From Sinotaia quadrata (taxonomy: Eukaryota; Mollusca; Gastropoda; Architaenioglossa; Viviparidae), in assembly GCA_028829895.1 (NCBI GenBank), contig CM054182.1, forward strand, positions 91,927,046-91,991,045: a DNA stretch of 64,000 bases, written 5' to 3'. Made by a program: the position numbers and the translations under genes. Below the pieces are notes generated by a model, which did no database searches, was not told the origin of the DNA, and saw only the letters and a list, made by a program, of their open reading frames with translations. Shown here piece after piece: positions 36,150 to 51,341 of the stretch. The stretch's first letter is position 1; every line of letters begins with the position of its first letter.

Positions 36150-36478
36150 AGTAATACTTATAGTTGTATCAAGACTACTTTTAATGTGTGATGTAAGAGC
36201 TTTATGTGTACCAGGACTACTTTTAATGTGTGATGTAAGAGCTTTTTGTGTACCAGAACTACTTTTAATGTGTGATGTAAGAACTTTATGTGTATCAGGA
36301 CTACTTTTAATGTAAGAGCTTTATGTGTACTAGGACTACTTTTAATGTGTGATGTAAGAGCTTTATGTGTACTAGGACTACTTTTAATGTGTGATGTAAG
36401 AGCTTTATATGTACCAGGACTACTTTTAATGTGTGATGTAAGGGTTTTATGAGTACCAGGACTCTTTTTAATGCGTGT
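36150..36478. repeat. 42-bp minisatellite, 8 copies
   Basis: GACTACTTTTAATGTGTGATG units start at 36,173, 36,215, 36,257, 36,299, 36,334, 36,376, 36,418 and 36,460; one copy is 7 bp short. It lies about 0.6 kb upstream of the presumed PRPF31 first exon, and 42 being a multiple of three leaves a spurious open frame. Confidence 0.95.
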
Positions 36479-37099
36479 TTACTAATCCTGATCTTTGACC
36501 CTATTAATGAAGGCCTAAGGAAGCTTCATCCATGGCATCAAAATAACCATGGGTCACATTGTAAGCATTTTTTTCCCCAATAATTTGTTTATACACTAAT
36601 TACTATAGATCTGAAACAATTTGTTTATTTACATTAATTTAGTAATTTAGTTAGTTTATCTGAAATGCATGAAGCTTAAGTTATGTAATTAAATAATTTG
36701 TTTTCACGATAATGCCTTACTAATAAAAGATCTGACACTCAGAGGCATCATAAAATTATATTTTGCTTTGATGGATCATATGCTAATTTAAGCTTAATTT
36801 AATTCATATGATTTAAATTACTAAAGATATTGTTATTTAGCATATTTTCAGATTTCATGTACATTTGATCTTATACAGAAAATTTATACCAGATATTCTT
36901 GTTTCTTTAATGATGTAATTTGCAAATAGAAACAGTAGCCCTGAAATTTACTTGTATAGTCTTTATTTTTTTGTCTCTATAACATATTTATCAACAAAAG
37001 TACATTAATTAAATAATGAGCTTACTAAGTATTAGAAGGGATTTATACATTTAATTATAAAGATATCCTATCTAGCGCCAGCTATAGAGAACTCCGAGA
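36479..37099 (+). promoter_or_regulatory. presumed upstream region of PRPF31
   Basis: This AT-rich stretch has no coding sequence. It lies between the 42-bp array and the probable noncoding first exon. No clear TATA box is placed relative to a known start, so the promoter call rests only on position. Confidence 0.3.
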
Positions 37100-37222
37100 T
37101 TCTTGGTTCTGCTTGCTTATGTCCCTTTAATCTACTTCCTTCGGTGTCTGACATACATACATATATCCGGTAATAAGCGTGAACCAAGCGACATCGAAAG
37201 TTGACGAGAAATTCATAAACAG
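37100..37222 (+). other. PRPF31: probable noncoding first exon of PRPF31
   Basis: A strong donor CAG|GTAAGG lies at 37,220-37,228, following GC-richer sequence that contains CTACTTCCTTCGG, an ETS-like motif common at housekeeping promoters. The next acceptor TTGTCAG ends at 38,208, giving a 25-base 5' UTR piece at 38,209-38,233 before the ATG. The transcription start is not visible, so the left edge is arbitrary. Confidence 0.4.
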
Positions 37223-38233
37223 GTAAGGTAGGGACATAAACTATATGAGTTATAGACTTTAATGATATATGCAGTAATAATTCCTACTAATATTGTCATT
37301 TTACCTGTTTGTATTGCTTAATACAGTATTTTCATGTTTGTAAATTCAGTTGCTCCCTGATAGTGATAGCTTTAGTTAATTTGGATTTGATTTAGTTTTA
37401 AGACAATAAGAGGACCTTTTCAACTCATTCATCATTGTTGAATTTAACATAGATTTCTGGTCTGTCTCATATTTTTTTATTAAATCGGTTTATCAGTACT
37501 ACGAATACAGCGATAAGATTAATAAACACAGAGTAATTGTAATAATTATTGGTGGTAGAATTATGGCCGTGTTTACCAATTTGGTATAGGTGCCTAGAAT
37601 TGACTATAGAACTTAGAACTTTAGAAGTGTACATCTGATGGCACAAATACAGTAGCAAGTTAAGTAATCTGAAGAATGGCTAGAAAGAAAGCTAATAAGT
37701 ATAATAATTTTTGCTTTATTGTTTATTTATTTTTTATTTTTTTATCTTCTGCACTGTGTCGTTCCTTCACTTAAATTGAGTCAGCGAGTTGAGTGTTACT
37801 GTTAGTTTGTTACCAATTTATAAAGTTCTGCTATAGTATTGTAAGCCTACTTTAACTAAATTAAATATAGGCCTATTGGCTATAATTGCAATCTGATTTT
37901 TAAAAAATTATGCTAATAAAGTAATATAGGAATTAAACATTTCTTTATCATATTAGCTATGATAAAGTGTAGTCTATGATGCTATAAACATTTATTGTTT
38001 CTTTTACTAGTATTAATATTAAACTAAGATTCTGAGTGGACTTCAAAGTTTTCTTTTGAGATATATAGTATAGTGATATTTCTTATTGACTGGGATTTGT
38101 CATGCAATGAAATAATGAACATGGTTCATGTTCAGAAAACAATGGCATGAAATAAAAATCATGGAATTTAATAATAAAAGGTCATATTTACTTATTCTTG
38201 GTTGTCAGGTAGAACAAGACCAAGCTCTGAGAA

Positions 38234-41200
38234 ATGTCTCTAGCAGATGAACTTTTAGCAGACCTTGAAGAAGGGGGAGAGGATGTTGAGCAAATTGACG
38301 ACGATGATGAAGCTGAAGTTGCAGATATTGATGACATTGCTTTAACTACCTCTAAACCATCACACACTGTCAGAAATGTTGCCAAACTCTTAGACAGTAA
38401 AGAGGTAAATATTGTGCATTTTTATATGAAAGATTCATACCCCATTTCCTTAACAGTTTAAAATGATGAAAATTTTAGAAACACTAATGGCAGTATTACA
38501 ACATAAAGCAACTGTACTTTAATCTTTGTATATGTGGCTATAGTTCTTATAAAATGATTCCCAGATTTATGTGAATATACTGGCTTCATCAGACGATCAG
38601 TGTAAATTAATATTTAAACATAAGAAGATCAGAAAGTACAAATAAATGGGTGTACGAAAAGAAAAGCCTAAAAAATCTATCAGAGTATATAATTATAATT
38701 GTAGAATTTAACTGTTGCTTTGTTCAACCTATAGAGTATAATTGTCGTACACCTACATTATATATTACATATGATAATATTCATTCTTTCTCTTCACACA
38801 AATGAAATGCTTTGTGAAAAACTGTCTTATCTACTTATCACATATGATATACAGATTATATAGAATAATTAGGCAAAATTCTACCTTTTAATTTCATAAT
38901 TAATACCTTTTCTAATTATATATGTAATAATTTATTAATATTTGTATTTTTCTAACCCTGTATTAGTGGTTGGTTAGGTATTTGTAGGTAGTCCCAACCA
39001 ATTTTTCAAATTTGATTCTGAGTAAAACAAATATGTTTACATACTAGTACACTACTAGGTGATACAATGTTGCTTGCAAAATTCTAAGATGAAAACTCAA
39101 GCAGTTTATGAAATATCATCATTTGAATATGCAAGTTAGTCGGCATCAATTTACGAGATGAATATATGCTCATTTTTGATACATGGTAAAAAGTAAAATT
39201 CTTCATTATGAAATGGAAAGTTAAAATTACAATAGAGGGTATATTCTAATGATAAAAATGAAGATCTTTTCAGAGAATGTATTACATTTTACCAACTGTG
39301 TAAACATAGTTCTTCATTATGTAAATGCACTTGTAATGAATTATGAAGTGCATATTCAAGATATCATAATATTCAAATAAGTGGCTTAAAACATTTTTTT
39401 CTGTTTTTAAAACAATAAAATACTAAGGAATTTTAGCCCATTTTTTTTCAAAAGACACTGATCTAAAACTACAGATGTGGTGAAGCTAATTTCTCTCAGT
39501 CACCTTCAATGACCCCAATTTGATATTAACCTTCTGCTAAATCAATATGGGTGAAATATTGTGCCTGAGGTAAATAAGAATAGATATAATCGGGTTTAGG
39601 CAATGTTTCAGTTTGAGACTGTGTGATCATGTTCACTCTACACAGAGCCTGTGTTTTCCATCTTTTTTCGAACTAGTACGATTGGCACTGCATACAATGA
39701 GTTGGACGGTTTGATTATGCCATTGTGTAACATTTCTTTGCACTTTGGTTTCAACAGCTGTGACTGGCAGTAAGGTATAGAGTTTACTGTATGGGTTCGA
39801 ATCCATACTCTTCTAGTTCTGTGTGTCCTGGTTTGTCTATCAATACATCTTGGAAGTCACATGATACTTTTTCAACTTCTATAGGCAAACTCTGTTGTAT
39901 AAAAACCCCTTTAAAGATATTGCAAATAATAAATCATCCTTGTCAGAAATGGCCATTTGTAAAGTTCTTTTGATTATTGGAAATTGTTTATTATTCATCT
40001 CATTATTTATCTCACTTATTTTTTTTCACAGTTTGCCTATATTTTGGCAAATTAATATAGGCTAAAGAGTTTGTTATTATTTATTTCATTTTTTTAATTT
40101 ATTTTTATATTTGCAAGTTAATAATAATACCTTTTGCTAAATTGTTTGTTTTTATTTTATCTCACTTTTCTTACAGTTAGCCTATATATTAGCAAGCATC
40201 GATCAATACTCATCACAGTCACGAAAAGATTCAGGTACACATCTTTTTTTCTTTTTATTGTGTGCTAGATTCATATTGGCAACAAAATTTTAATTGAGAC
40301 TTTAGCAGTACCACTGCTTACTGTTTTCTGTCAGATTCATTTCATCTTATTTTATCTACTTCAGACAATTCACAATCTGTACATTCTGTTTCTTTACTTG
40401 GAATAATCTTTTCATTATTAAAACCATTTTTCTATACAGCCCTACATTGCAATTGACTGAATTAGACAAAACAACATTCTTACATTATTAGTATTTGTGT
40501 TACTGATTCATTTGCATATTTGGCAATATTTACTGGGTTATATAAACTTTTTGAAAAAGATACAGTAGAATTACAAGGTACTTTTAATGCTTAGTTCTTA
40601 AATTATGTTAATATTTATAAATAAAATGGATCATTTTGTATCATGATTGCTTTATATCAATGCATTATTATTATCTTACAATCAAAATTCTTATTTTATG
40701 TTGAAATACCTCACAACTACTGTTGTGCATAATACTCACATTCAGAAATAAGTGCTCTAACTAAATTAAGCTACTTCAAAGCTACACGCAGTACCTTACA
40801 AGTGCATTCATGTGTACACACACACACTACTTCACAATTACCAATACTGAAAAATACACAACAAATTATTTTAATTAGTATGCATTACATGTATTACTTT
40901 ATTTACTAGTGCTCTTATCATTTAAAATATTTACTTTCCATATGTTGAAATACCTAAAATTTCTAGTTAATCATACAAAAAATGTGTGTTCTGGTTACAT
41001 TTAAGCCACTCACAAGTGTTGTGTGATAGTATTTCATCTCTGTTAAAATGCCTCATAAATTCATTTTTACACTACAGTGGCATATTAATCTGAAAATAAT
41101 TAGACTAAGGAGCTCTATTGTTCTTTTACACATGTTGAGGAATACACAAACTTTTACATTTTATCTGTATTAAAATAATGATTCCTTACAGCTGTCCACA

Positions 41201-44200
41201 TTATTTTATGGGGTTATTTTTTTTTATATCTTTTTAAAATGATTTATATGCATAAGTTACTGTACTAACCATATATTATCCATAGTATCTCAGTAACTGA
41301 AGTGGTTTATAAACATAAGATTTTGTATTTCCATCATATTTAAGTGCCCCACAGTTAATGCATAGCACAGTATTGTTATTCTCACAAATACTACATACCA
41401 AAACTTTAAAAATTTAACAACTACAGGAGGATTGTATTACCATTTACCTATAACTTATGAGTACATTAAGTTATAATTATTAGCTTCCATTTTTCTCTTT
41501 TAATTTTTTTTAGCCAGTATAAATTAAAAATGTAATTAATTCTTAACAAGATATTTTGAGAGGCTTTTGTGACAATGGCATAGTTTGAGAATATTTTTTT
41601 TTAAATTAAAAGGGAATGCAGAATCAAATTCAATCATATTCATAGTGAATGATTCATACATAATTCAAAATAGTATGCACACAGCAGAGCTTAAAACATT
41701 ACTATCTTTAAATTTTACAAAATATATAATGAAATGAGAAGCACTTTTAAAATATTTTAAAAGATAGTTGAATGAGGTTTGAAATCATGCAAGTGGGTTT
41801 TAAATAGTATAGTTGTTTTTTTTTATAATATACAGCTTCAAGATAGAACTTCACCAGTCTCAGCACTAGTGATAGGGCGCTGTCAGTGATTTTATTTTGT
41901 CAGTGCATTTCAAGGTACTGACATTTATATTTAACTAACATTTACACGGTAACATTTTGAAAGACTAGTAGATTATTTTTAATGTGATGCATTCTCACAG
42001 AACGATCAGAAAAGGGGTCTATATTATTCTCAATGAATGATACCTCACATTACACTTAAACAGTTGGTGCTGTGTGTGCATGATGATAGTTATTGTGAGA
42101 TACTGAATGGTCAAACTCATGAATATTCATTGATGAATATACCTCATAACCTACATAAAATGAAACTCTGGAATATTTATTGAGATATTGATTTCTAATT
42201 GTTATAAGCTCTTCATTAGTAAGGAGAATATGCAAAAAAATTATTAAAGGTATTCAGTTAATAGTAGACCTCACAATGATGGTTAATTTCTAAATAACCG
42301 CATTTGGAGGCAGCCAAATCTTTGTACACACACCTGTGCATACATGTGTGTGTTTGTGTTGGGAGGGTAGAATGAGGGGTCTGCTTTAAACTGTTAATTA
42401 GAGACAAAATTATATTTTTTGTTTGTTTATTAACTTATCTAATTATTTTAACTCCTAGGGAGATATAGAATTGTAAACAACTTTTAATTTTTATCAAATC
42501 TTAATCTTTATCTGTTTTCTCTTCACTTCATCTTGATGTTCTTGATTAAATTGATGTTTTTCGGTAGAGGAAGCATGGTTGTTTTGTTTGGAGTCATTTT
42601 ATTTTAATAGTTTAGATTGCCGTATGGGTATGGCTAGTGAACATTGTATATATATGCTGTCATTTTTGCTCATTAGAGATTTTCATATTTTCTCAATGTC
42701 TGTCACAGTGGCTGGACCTGTAGAAGCTGACCCAGAATATAGGCTGATTGTGGACTCGAACAACATGACAGTGGAAATAGACAATGAAATAAGTAAGGAA
42801 AATAATGTTCAAGTTTACTGACAAAGAAATGAGTAAGGAAAATAGTGTTTAAAGTTTATAAACAATGAAATAAGTAATGAAATTAGTATTTAAAGTTTAT
42901 ATACAATGAAATAAGAAATTAAAATAGTATTTAAAGTTTATATTCAATGAAATAAGTAATGAAAATAGTGTTTAAAACATACTGATAAAAAAATTAAGTA
43001 AAGAAAATAGTGTTGAACGTTTACGGACAATGAAATAAATACAAATAGTGTTTTTAAAGTTAATACCCATGGATAGACATGAGTAAGAAAATGACTCTTA
43101 TACCTTTTAGTTTATACACAGTAATGTATTCAAGAAAAATAACTAGCTGTTAAAGTTTTAAGTTTATGCCTAAAGTCAAAGAAATTAATATGGAAATTAC
43201 TGTTAACATTTTAAGTTTATATACACTTATTGAAGTAAGAGAAATTCTCTTAAGGTTTGCAGTTTACACACAGTGAACTAAGGAAAATATTAAAGTTTAA
43301 AGTGTATGAAAAAATGAATTAAGTAAAGAATATACCGTTAAAGAATTGAGTTTATGTACTTATGCTTAGCATGGTTATTTTTATTGTTTCTTTTGATTAA
43401 GATTTTAAAAAATTATTATAGCTTTAATAAAACATAATTTAAACTCTTCTTAGAACAAAAGCAAGGAAATGCTGAGCTAGCCAGTGGCACAAAACCAAAC
43501 TCATTTAAAGATAAAAAACAGTTTGGGGCTGTTACACACTCATTAGATAGACTCCCCTGTATAATTACTCTAATACTGGGAATAAAGAAATAATACATCC
43601 AACAGTCAAACTCCTTTGCGTAAACCCCTTTAAAAATAAAAATAATAAATCATCTTTTGAGAAAGATATTATATTGGTCTATTTTTAATAGTTTTCACAT
43701 TGTTATTTTCATTTTATATTCTTGCATGTGAGAATTTATTTTTAAAACTGAATTTATTTTTTGAACTGGGTTGATTATTCTTCAAAACTGATGCAATTTT
43801 AATATTTTTATATTAATATATTATCTTTCAAATTAACATTCATTCACTTTTATGAAATGTTCTTGTTTTGGGTATGAATATATTCAGGACTATTCTTTTT
43901 CTGATTTTGTTTTATATTTTGTCTGCTCCAGATGTGATTCACCAGTTTGTGAAGGATATTTATTCAAAGCGATTCCCAGAATTGGAGTCCCTTGTTCCTA
44001 CTGCTATGGAGTATATTTGTACAGTCAAGGTAAATTACTTTCCATTAATGGAATTTGACCTTTATTCCTTTATGAATCTAGAAAATGTTGCCTCTGGCCA
44101 CATTCTCAGGAATTAGGGAGAATTCCTTTTTGACCTTCCCTTTCATTTCCTTTGTCTTTTTTTATGTTGTATTTGCACAAAATAATCATTTTATAAAACT

Positions 44201-47200
44201 CAGATTATCGATTACAAAACAATCAGATTATAAAAGTGTTTTTACAAGAAATACTAATTTAGAGAAAATAAAATGTGGCAGTTAGAATCACTGTTAATAT
44301 TTAATTGTTGATTAATTTCATCATTGAATTCTTTTTATTTATTTGTTTTAAATGTTGACATATATGCTGTCAAGCACTTTTCAGAGAAGAAAGCCAGTCT
44401 ATACTGATATGTTTTCAAGTTCATTGTTCTTAAATTACTGAACTTTACAAACAACATACACTTTGTTATGATTATTATAAAGAATATTTTAAGGCCTTTT
44501 ATCTTTGATTGGCACCATTCTTGATCAAAGATAATATGACTTATACAATTTAATAACATTTATATTTTTTAACATGGTGCTCTTTTATGATATTGTCTGG
44601 AAAAATGCAACCTTTTAAGAACAGTAAAATATAATTAACATTATGTACAATAAAATTATAAGTGTGAGGTGTGTGGTAAAAGAAAATGAATGTGCCTTCT
44701 TATTAAAAATTAATCTTTTCTTTTTAATTGCAGGAGCTTGGAAATTCCATTTTAGAAAAATCTAAAAATAATGAGATATTGCAAGATATTTTAACTCCAG
44801 CCACCATCATGGTTGTCAGTGTCACAGCCTCTACTACACAAGGGTGGGAATAAAATCTAACAATTTTTATCATACAAATACAAATTACTGTGGCAGCATC
44901 ACAGTGACCATCAGTTGATCATTTGTTAATTGTGTTTAATTTTTCCTAAAATCTTCACTTGGAATTAACTATCTCTGTTGTTATGATTTTTCATTAAATC
45001 TGTAGTTTGATTCCAAAAGAATTACATTTATAAATGGTTTTAACTTTAAATGCTGGTTTATTTGTTCAGAACCTGTAGCATTTTATTAATTTTTAATAGT
45101 CTTTGTGATACGTTTGTACTGTTGGCTTTTCTTTGGGTGCAAAAATATATTTAAACATTGTTTCTCATGAAATTAAAGGACAGAGCTAACAGATGAAGAT
45201 CTACAGACTGTTACAGAAGCTTGTGAAATGGTATGCAGATTAATGTTATTTTTTTATTAGCATAAAATTGCTGTTTTATTATTATTATTATTGGTGTTAA
45301 TAATATATTATTATTATTATAAAGGTGTTGGATAGTTTATTCTTTGAGGTGTAAATTGTTTATTTCATATAGAATTTAAACTATATTTCATTTACCTATA
45401 GTTAAGATAATAGAAATTGAAATATTTTATCAAGAGGTTTCAAGTATTTTATTTTTTGTTTCCCCCTGAGTGTCATAATATTTTCTGTTTTCTTTGTAAA
45501 TACAGTTATATATATCTAATATTTTCATTAATCTTCCCATCACTTTACTGACATTTTAGGCAATAAAACTGACCGAGTGTAAGAAGAATATTTTTTCATA
45601 TGTGGAATCCAGAATGACATTTATTGCTCCAAATCTTTCTTATCTTGTTGGAGCCTCTGTAGCTGCAAAGCTTATGGGTGAGTTTACTTTGTTTTATTGA
45701 ATTTATCTACACTTTAATTATGGCATTGTTTCTTTATTCAATTTTTTTGAGAGGGAGGTGGGTTTATTAAGTTTTAGCATTGTTTAACCATTCCCTGCTA
45801 TGGAGTTTAAGGCAGCATAGCACCTCTATTTGAACATAGTTTCATCTGGGCTAAACCTGAATGAGGATAGCAAGTATATGTGTTCATGGAATAGCACTTT
45901 AGCCCCTTGTCACATGATTGAACAAATACATTGGACCCTCCTTGTATATGAGAGTTTCATTCTCCAGAACAATGCGCATTGAAATTTTTCATTTTATTGC
46001 CACCACAATATCCTTCAAGGCCTCCTTCCTGTAAAACACTAAAGATTTCATTGGCCCTAATAAGACTTGGTTCTGGCTGTAACGGCTATCTATATGTATT
46101 CCTCATGTTTCGGTCCAATAAATGGTCCCATTTGTGTTGCATATAATTGGACAGAATGGAATGGAGGAAGCTGGTTGCCAGGTCATCAGTGGTATCCCAA
46201 CAGTCGGCAAGACATGGATGGATGGATTTTTCTGTTTTAAAATTGTTCATTTGATACAGTGACTAAACTGTTCAAGTCAAAATTAATGTATAATAATATT
46301 CATTCTCATTCTCTGTCAAGTAAAACAAAGAATTATAGTAAAAATTGATTATACATTTACATACATTAACAATGCACTTATCTGGGTGAGATTTTTTTAA
46401 TTTAAAAATAAACTTGTACAAAATTAGAAACCAATTTTAATTAGTAATTAGAGGTTAATGGGATGAAAAGTTATGGCACAACAATTTGTTCATTTGACAT
46501 ATAAGAATTGTTTTTTCACTTTTAATAATGACATTAAATTACAGATTATAAATAAATACAGTGGATAATGTTCACAGACATATATTAGTCCAGAACAAAG
46601 ATACATTCTGAAGTTTTAGCCACTAAAAATTTTAAATAAATGACTTAAGACAGCCTTACTGGCATCTCATAACTAGATATTATTTGAGAATTGAAATTTT
46701 CTGTACCTTATTAGGAGTTGCAGGAGGTCCAACAAATTTGTCCAAGATGCCAGCATGCAATATTTTACTGCTTGGGGCACAGAAACGTACACTGTCTGGT
46801 TTTTCCACTACAGCTATTTTGCCTCACACTGGTTTCATTTACTACAGTGAATTTGTGCAGAAAATGCCACAAGTAAGTGACTGACAGATATGATGTGTTG
46901 ATAATGACAGATATGATTTGTTCAGAGTGACAGATGTGACTTACCTGTAGTAGCAAATGCAATTTGTTCTTTATGACTGATGATTTGACCACACTGGCAC
47001 GTATTACCTGACTAGGACAGGTGACTATTCCACACCAACAGGCCTGCCTTACTCATAGTGACAGATGTGGCTTGTCCATATTTTTCACTATATCCATTAT
47101 GACAGGTGTATTCATAGTTTGAAAAAAATAAAACCACCCTATAAATTATCCATTATTAATTATTTAGTTATTGATACGATGAATAGCTTTTAAGCTTTTT

Positions 47201-50200
47201 TTCTCTATCTAACTTTAAACCTTATTCCTTTAAACTTCAGTTAGATTTATTGGTTTCATCTATAGGCATTCTTTTAGATTTTAAGGATGGCTGTTCTGTT
47301 TGATTTCTGTTTATCTGTTTGCTACCTTTGAAGAAAGTAACCATGCAGAACTGTATTATAATTGAAGTCAACAAAGCAGAGATCTTCTCATTTGATCTGC
47401 CTATGATGGATTAGACCAAGCCCTGTGACTAGGATGTGGCTGCTTAGCCTCTATAATAAGTGAAAGAAATAATATTCCTTATCAGTGTTATTGATCCATA
47501 TCAGATACAGTTTCTAGATGAGTTGATGAGAACTCAATTTCATTCATCTTCATTTTCGTAGTTTGTTGTTCCAAATGTCTGTTTGTTCCACTCCTTGCCA
47601 TTTAAGTCTATATGGCTCTAGACTTTCTATACTAAAATGGACATGTTTTGGTTTAAGCCTGCAGTGGTTGCAGTGGTTGCTTCATTTTCTTCAACTGATT
47701 TATTCAGATTTTAAATCAGGGTTCTTAACTCTTTTCCAGATCTGCTTTGAAGTTTTTCCAGACTATGGTCACACATGTGAGGAAAAAGAAGAATTTACTG
47801 TGAATGTTGTTGTTAACACCCTTGTTAGTGTTATAGCACAATGAGTTTTTGATCAAAAGTAAATAGAGCAAGCTACACAAAAAAAACTTAATTTTTTTCT
47901 ACATTAATGTGCAACTCACATTTTAGGAGAAAGATGTTCTTTCTGGTTCACTATTTAGTATCATAAGCAATAGGCAAAAAAATTACTTCATCACTCAAAA
48001 CTTTTAATGGAGTGGTACTTTCCAGTTAAGAGTCTGGCAATTAAATTTAAATGAAATATGCTGATAGTCAGTTACAAAGCTGGTGCATAAACTGAAATAT
48101 TTGATAAATAATATTACTAGCATTGAAGCTAAAGCTAATCCATGTTTCATACAACAATAATGCTAAGTCATAATGCTCTGTGGCCTAGGTTACATCATAA
48201 AAATCACACCTTGAATGTGAAGGATGCATAACTGATTTAGCAGGGACACCTCTTTATTTCAAGAGAAATCTTGCAGCATGAAACAAGACAGAGTTTTTGT
48301 GATCGTTAGCTTTACTAGCTGTGGGTCAAGATTTTATTTGAATGGGAACCACTAGTACTTGTACTTTTTCTTCATGAACTTTGTGTTTTAATAATAATAA
48401 AGACATCTTAATAGAACAATTACTCATAGAAAAACTCTAAGTCCTTAAATTTATTTACACTTAAAGAAATGACAGAAATCTTCATAAAAACGAAAAGCTC
48501 AGGGTTCACAAGAATGATTTTAAAATACCATAAAACCATTTCATTTACATGAAAGACTGAAACATGAAGCTCTAGATGAGTTTACCAAAATGACATAAAT
48601 GTGAACAGAATGGAAGATCGCTTTTTTCATATAGATCTATAATAAACTTTCAAACAACTACTGGCAAAGGAGTGATAGCACAGGTTTTCCAGTCGAAAAG
48701 AAAATTGCTTTGACAGCTCTCTGAACTAACAGCAGTAATCTAATTTTTGTCTAACCTGCAAAACACATAATTGCATCATTCTTCTATAGTTTTTGTTTTA
48801 ATTTATCCTTTTGATTCACTTTATAATGATTTTTCTTTGCAATAGTTTGAAAACCACTTGTTAGAGAAAATGGTGAAGAAACCATTATTCTTGTTGTTAT
48901 TCAGGACTTGAGGCGTAAGGCAGCTCGACAAGTAGCATCTAAGTGTGCCCTAGCAGCCCGTGTTGATAGTTTTCACGAGAGCCTAGATGGAAAGGTCGGC
49001 ATGAATCTACGTGCAGAGGTAGAGAGCAAGTTTGACAAATGGCAAGAGCCACCTCCTGTCAAACAAGTTAAGCCCCTGCCAGCACCAATCGATCAAGCAC
49101 GCAAAAAGAGAGGTGGTCGTCGGTTAGTTATTGAAAGAAGCTTTCTTTTTGTATCTGTAAATTACAGTTTGAAATCATCTTTTCTCTTCTAAGTTTTTCA
49201 CAATAATAAACCATATGTATTTTAGCATTTCATGACAGTTGCAATGAAAGAACAAAGTAGAGTTTCACATTTTTATTTATTCTTCTCTATTTATATTGCA
49301 CATACTAGCTCTTGAATTGACGAGATTTACATTTCATTTTAAAACAATTTTCTGTTTGGTCTCCCAGATATATTGCAAGAAAAACTCTAATATTCCAGCA
49401 TAAATACCATATAGCAGGGGTAACTTATGGTGTTGTCAAGAATAACCTTGAGGTCAAGATGGTCAGCGTTTCTCTCTATTGATGTAATAACCCTCACTTA
49501 TTGGGGTGGTTAGTATATATCCCTATTGATGTAATAACCCTCACTTATTGGGGTGGTTAGTATATATCCCTATTGATGTAATAACCCTCACTTATTGGGG
49601 TGGTTAGTATATATCCCTATTGATGTAATAACCCTCACTTATTGGGGTGGTTAGTATATATCCCTATTGATGTAATAACCCTCACTTATTAGGGTGGTTA
49701 GTATATATCCCTATTGATGTATTTGTCCTCACTCTATTTTTTTCTTTGGTCTATCAGAATATTACATTGGCTATTGTTGCAGTAAATTAAATTTTTTTCT
49801 TTCTTAAGAGCACGAAAAATGAAAGAGCGTCTGGGGCTCACTGAACTCAGAAAGCAAGCAAACAGAATGAACTTTGGAGACGTGAGTCATACAATTTCCA
49901 TATTTCACCATTTTATGTAAAAATCATTCATCAGTATGTGATCATATTATCAGAGTCTATGTATCTCAACACAAGACTAAGGAAAATGCAACATTAAATC
50001 CTAAAATTACCTCATGAATTTTTAGAGTTAATTTTAATTAATGGTCTCTTGCTTTGTATGCTCATATTTTAAATTTCTTTCATTAGATTCTGGTAAAAAA
50101 ATAATAATATTATAAGTGTTGCTATAAAGTACAACAATAGTTTTAAGTTTTGTGATTTTCAAGTATTTGTTCACATTCACTTTAAATCTAATATATTACT

Positions 50201-51244
50201 TATTAATTAATTTCCAATTCATTGGTAAATTGTCTACAAACATATGATGGCAATATGTCCTCAAACATTATAGGATGACATCATGTTCCCAAACATTATT
50301 AGGATAGTAACATGTTCTCAAACATTACAGGATAGTAATATGTCCTCAACCATTACAGGATATTAACATGTCCTCCAACATTATAGGATAAGATAGTACC
50401 ATCTCCTGAAACATTACAGGATAGTAATATGTCTTCAGACATTACAGGATAGTAATATGTCCTCCAACATTATAGGATATCAATGTGTCCTCAACCATTA
50501 TAGTATACTAACGTCCTCAAATATTATAGGATAGTAACATGTCCTCATACATTATAGGATAGTAACATGCTATTATAAGGTGCTGATTGAAGATTCTTTA
50601 CATTGATACTATTTTATATATATATACTATGCTATTATTGTAGAATTCGTATACTTAATGTGACATAATTATGTTAACTAAATTATTGTGTTATATATAT
50701 GCTTACTGCAATATTATTTTATGGTTCATGTGATTTTCATGGTGTTCTTTGTCATCTATTATATGATTCATATGCTTTCCATGGTATTATTATCATCTGT
50801 AGATTGAAGACGATGCCTATCAAGAAGACTTGGGATTTTCACTGGGCACAATGGGAAAAGCCAGCTCAGGGAAAGTCCGTGGACCTCCAGTGGACTCAAA
50901 GACCAAGGCTCGCATCTCCAAGACACTACAGGTTTGAATTCCAAAAACTTCTTTCCATTAATTTGTTGCTATTTTTTTAATGGATATAAAAGTTCTGCGT
51001 GTCAACAATGTGATTTCTGTAAAATGCTTATTTGAATTCTATGAGCAATTTCTAATAAATGCACTTTGTTTTATTGTTTAACTATTATTGTGTAATCATA
51101 TTACTCATGATTAGCATTGCCAGCATTTCAAGAAAAGAAATTCAATTCCTGATATAAAAAAATGAGATTGAACTAATGTATGGCAATGACTTCCTTGCCT
51201 TTCATTTTCAACTGATATATATATATATAAATCTTATTTAAAGG

Positions 51245-51341
<97 letters not shown>

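Noticed and set aside
39785..39810. tRNA-like B box GGTTCGAATCC
   Set aside because: No cloverleaf or A box surrounds it; it is the antisense of the YGFEP codons in the gypsy RT relic.
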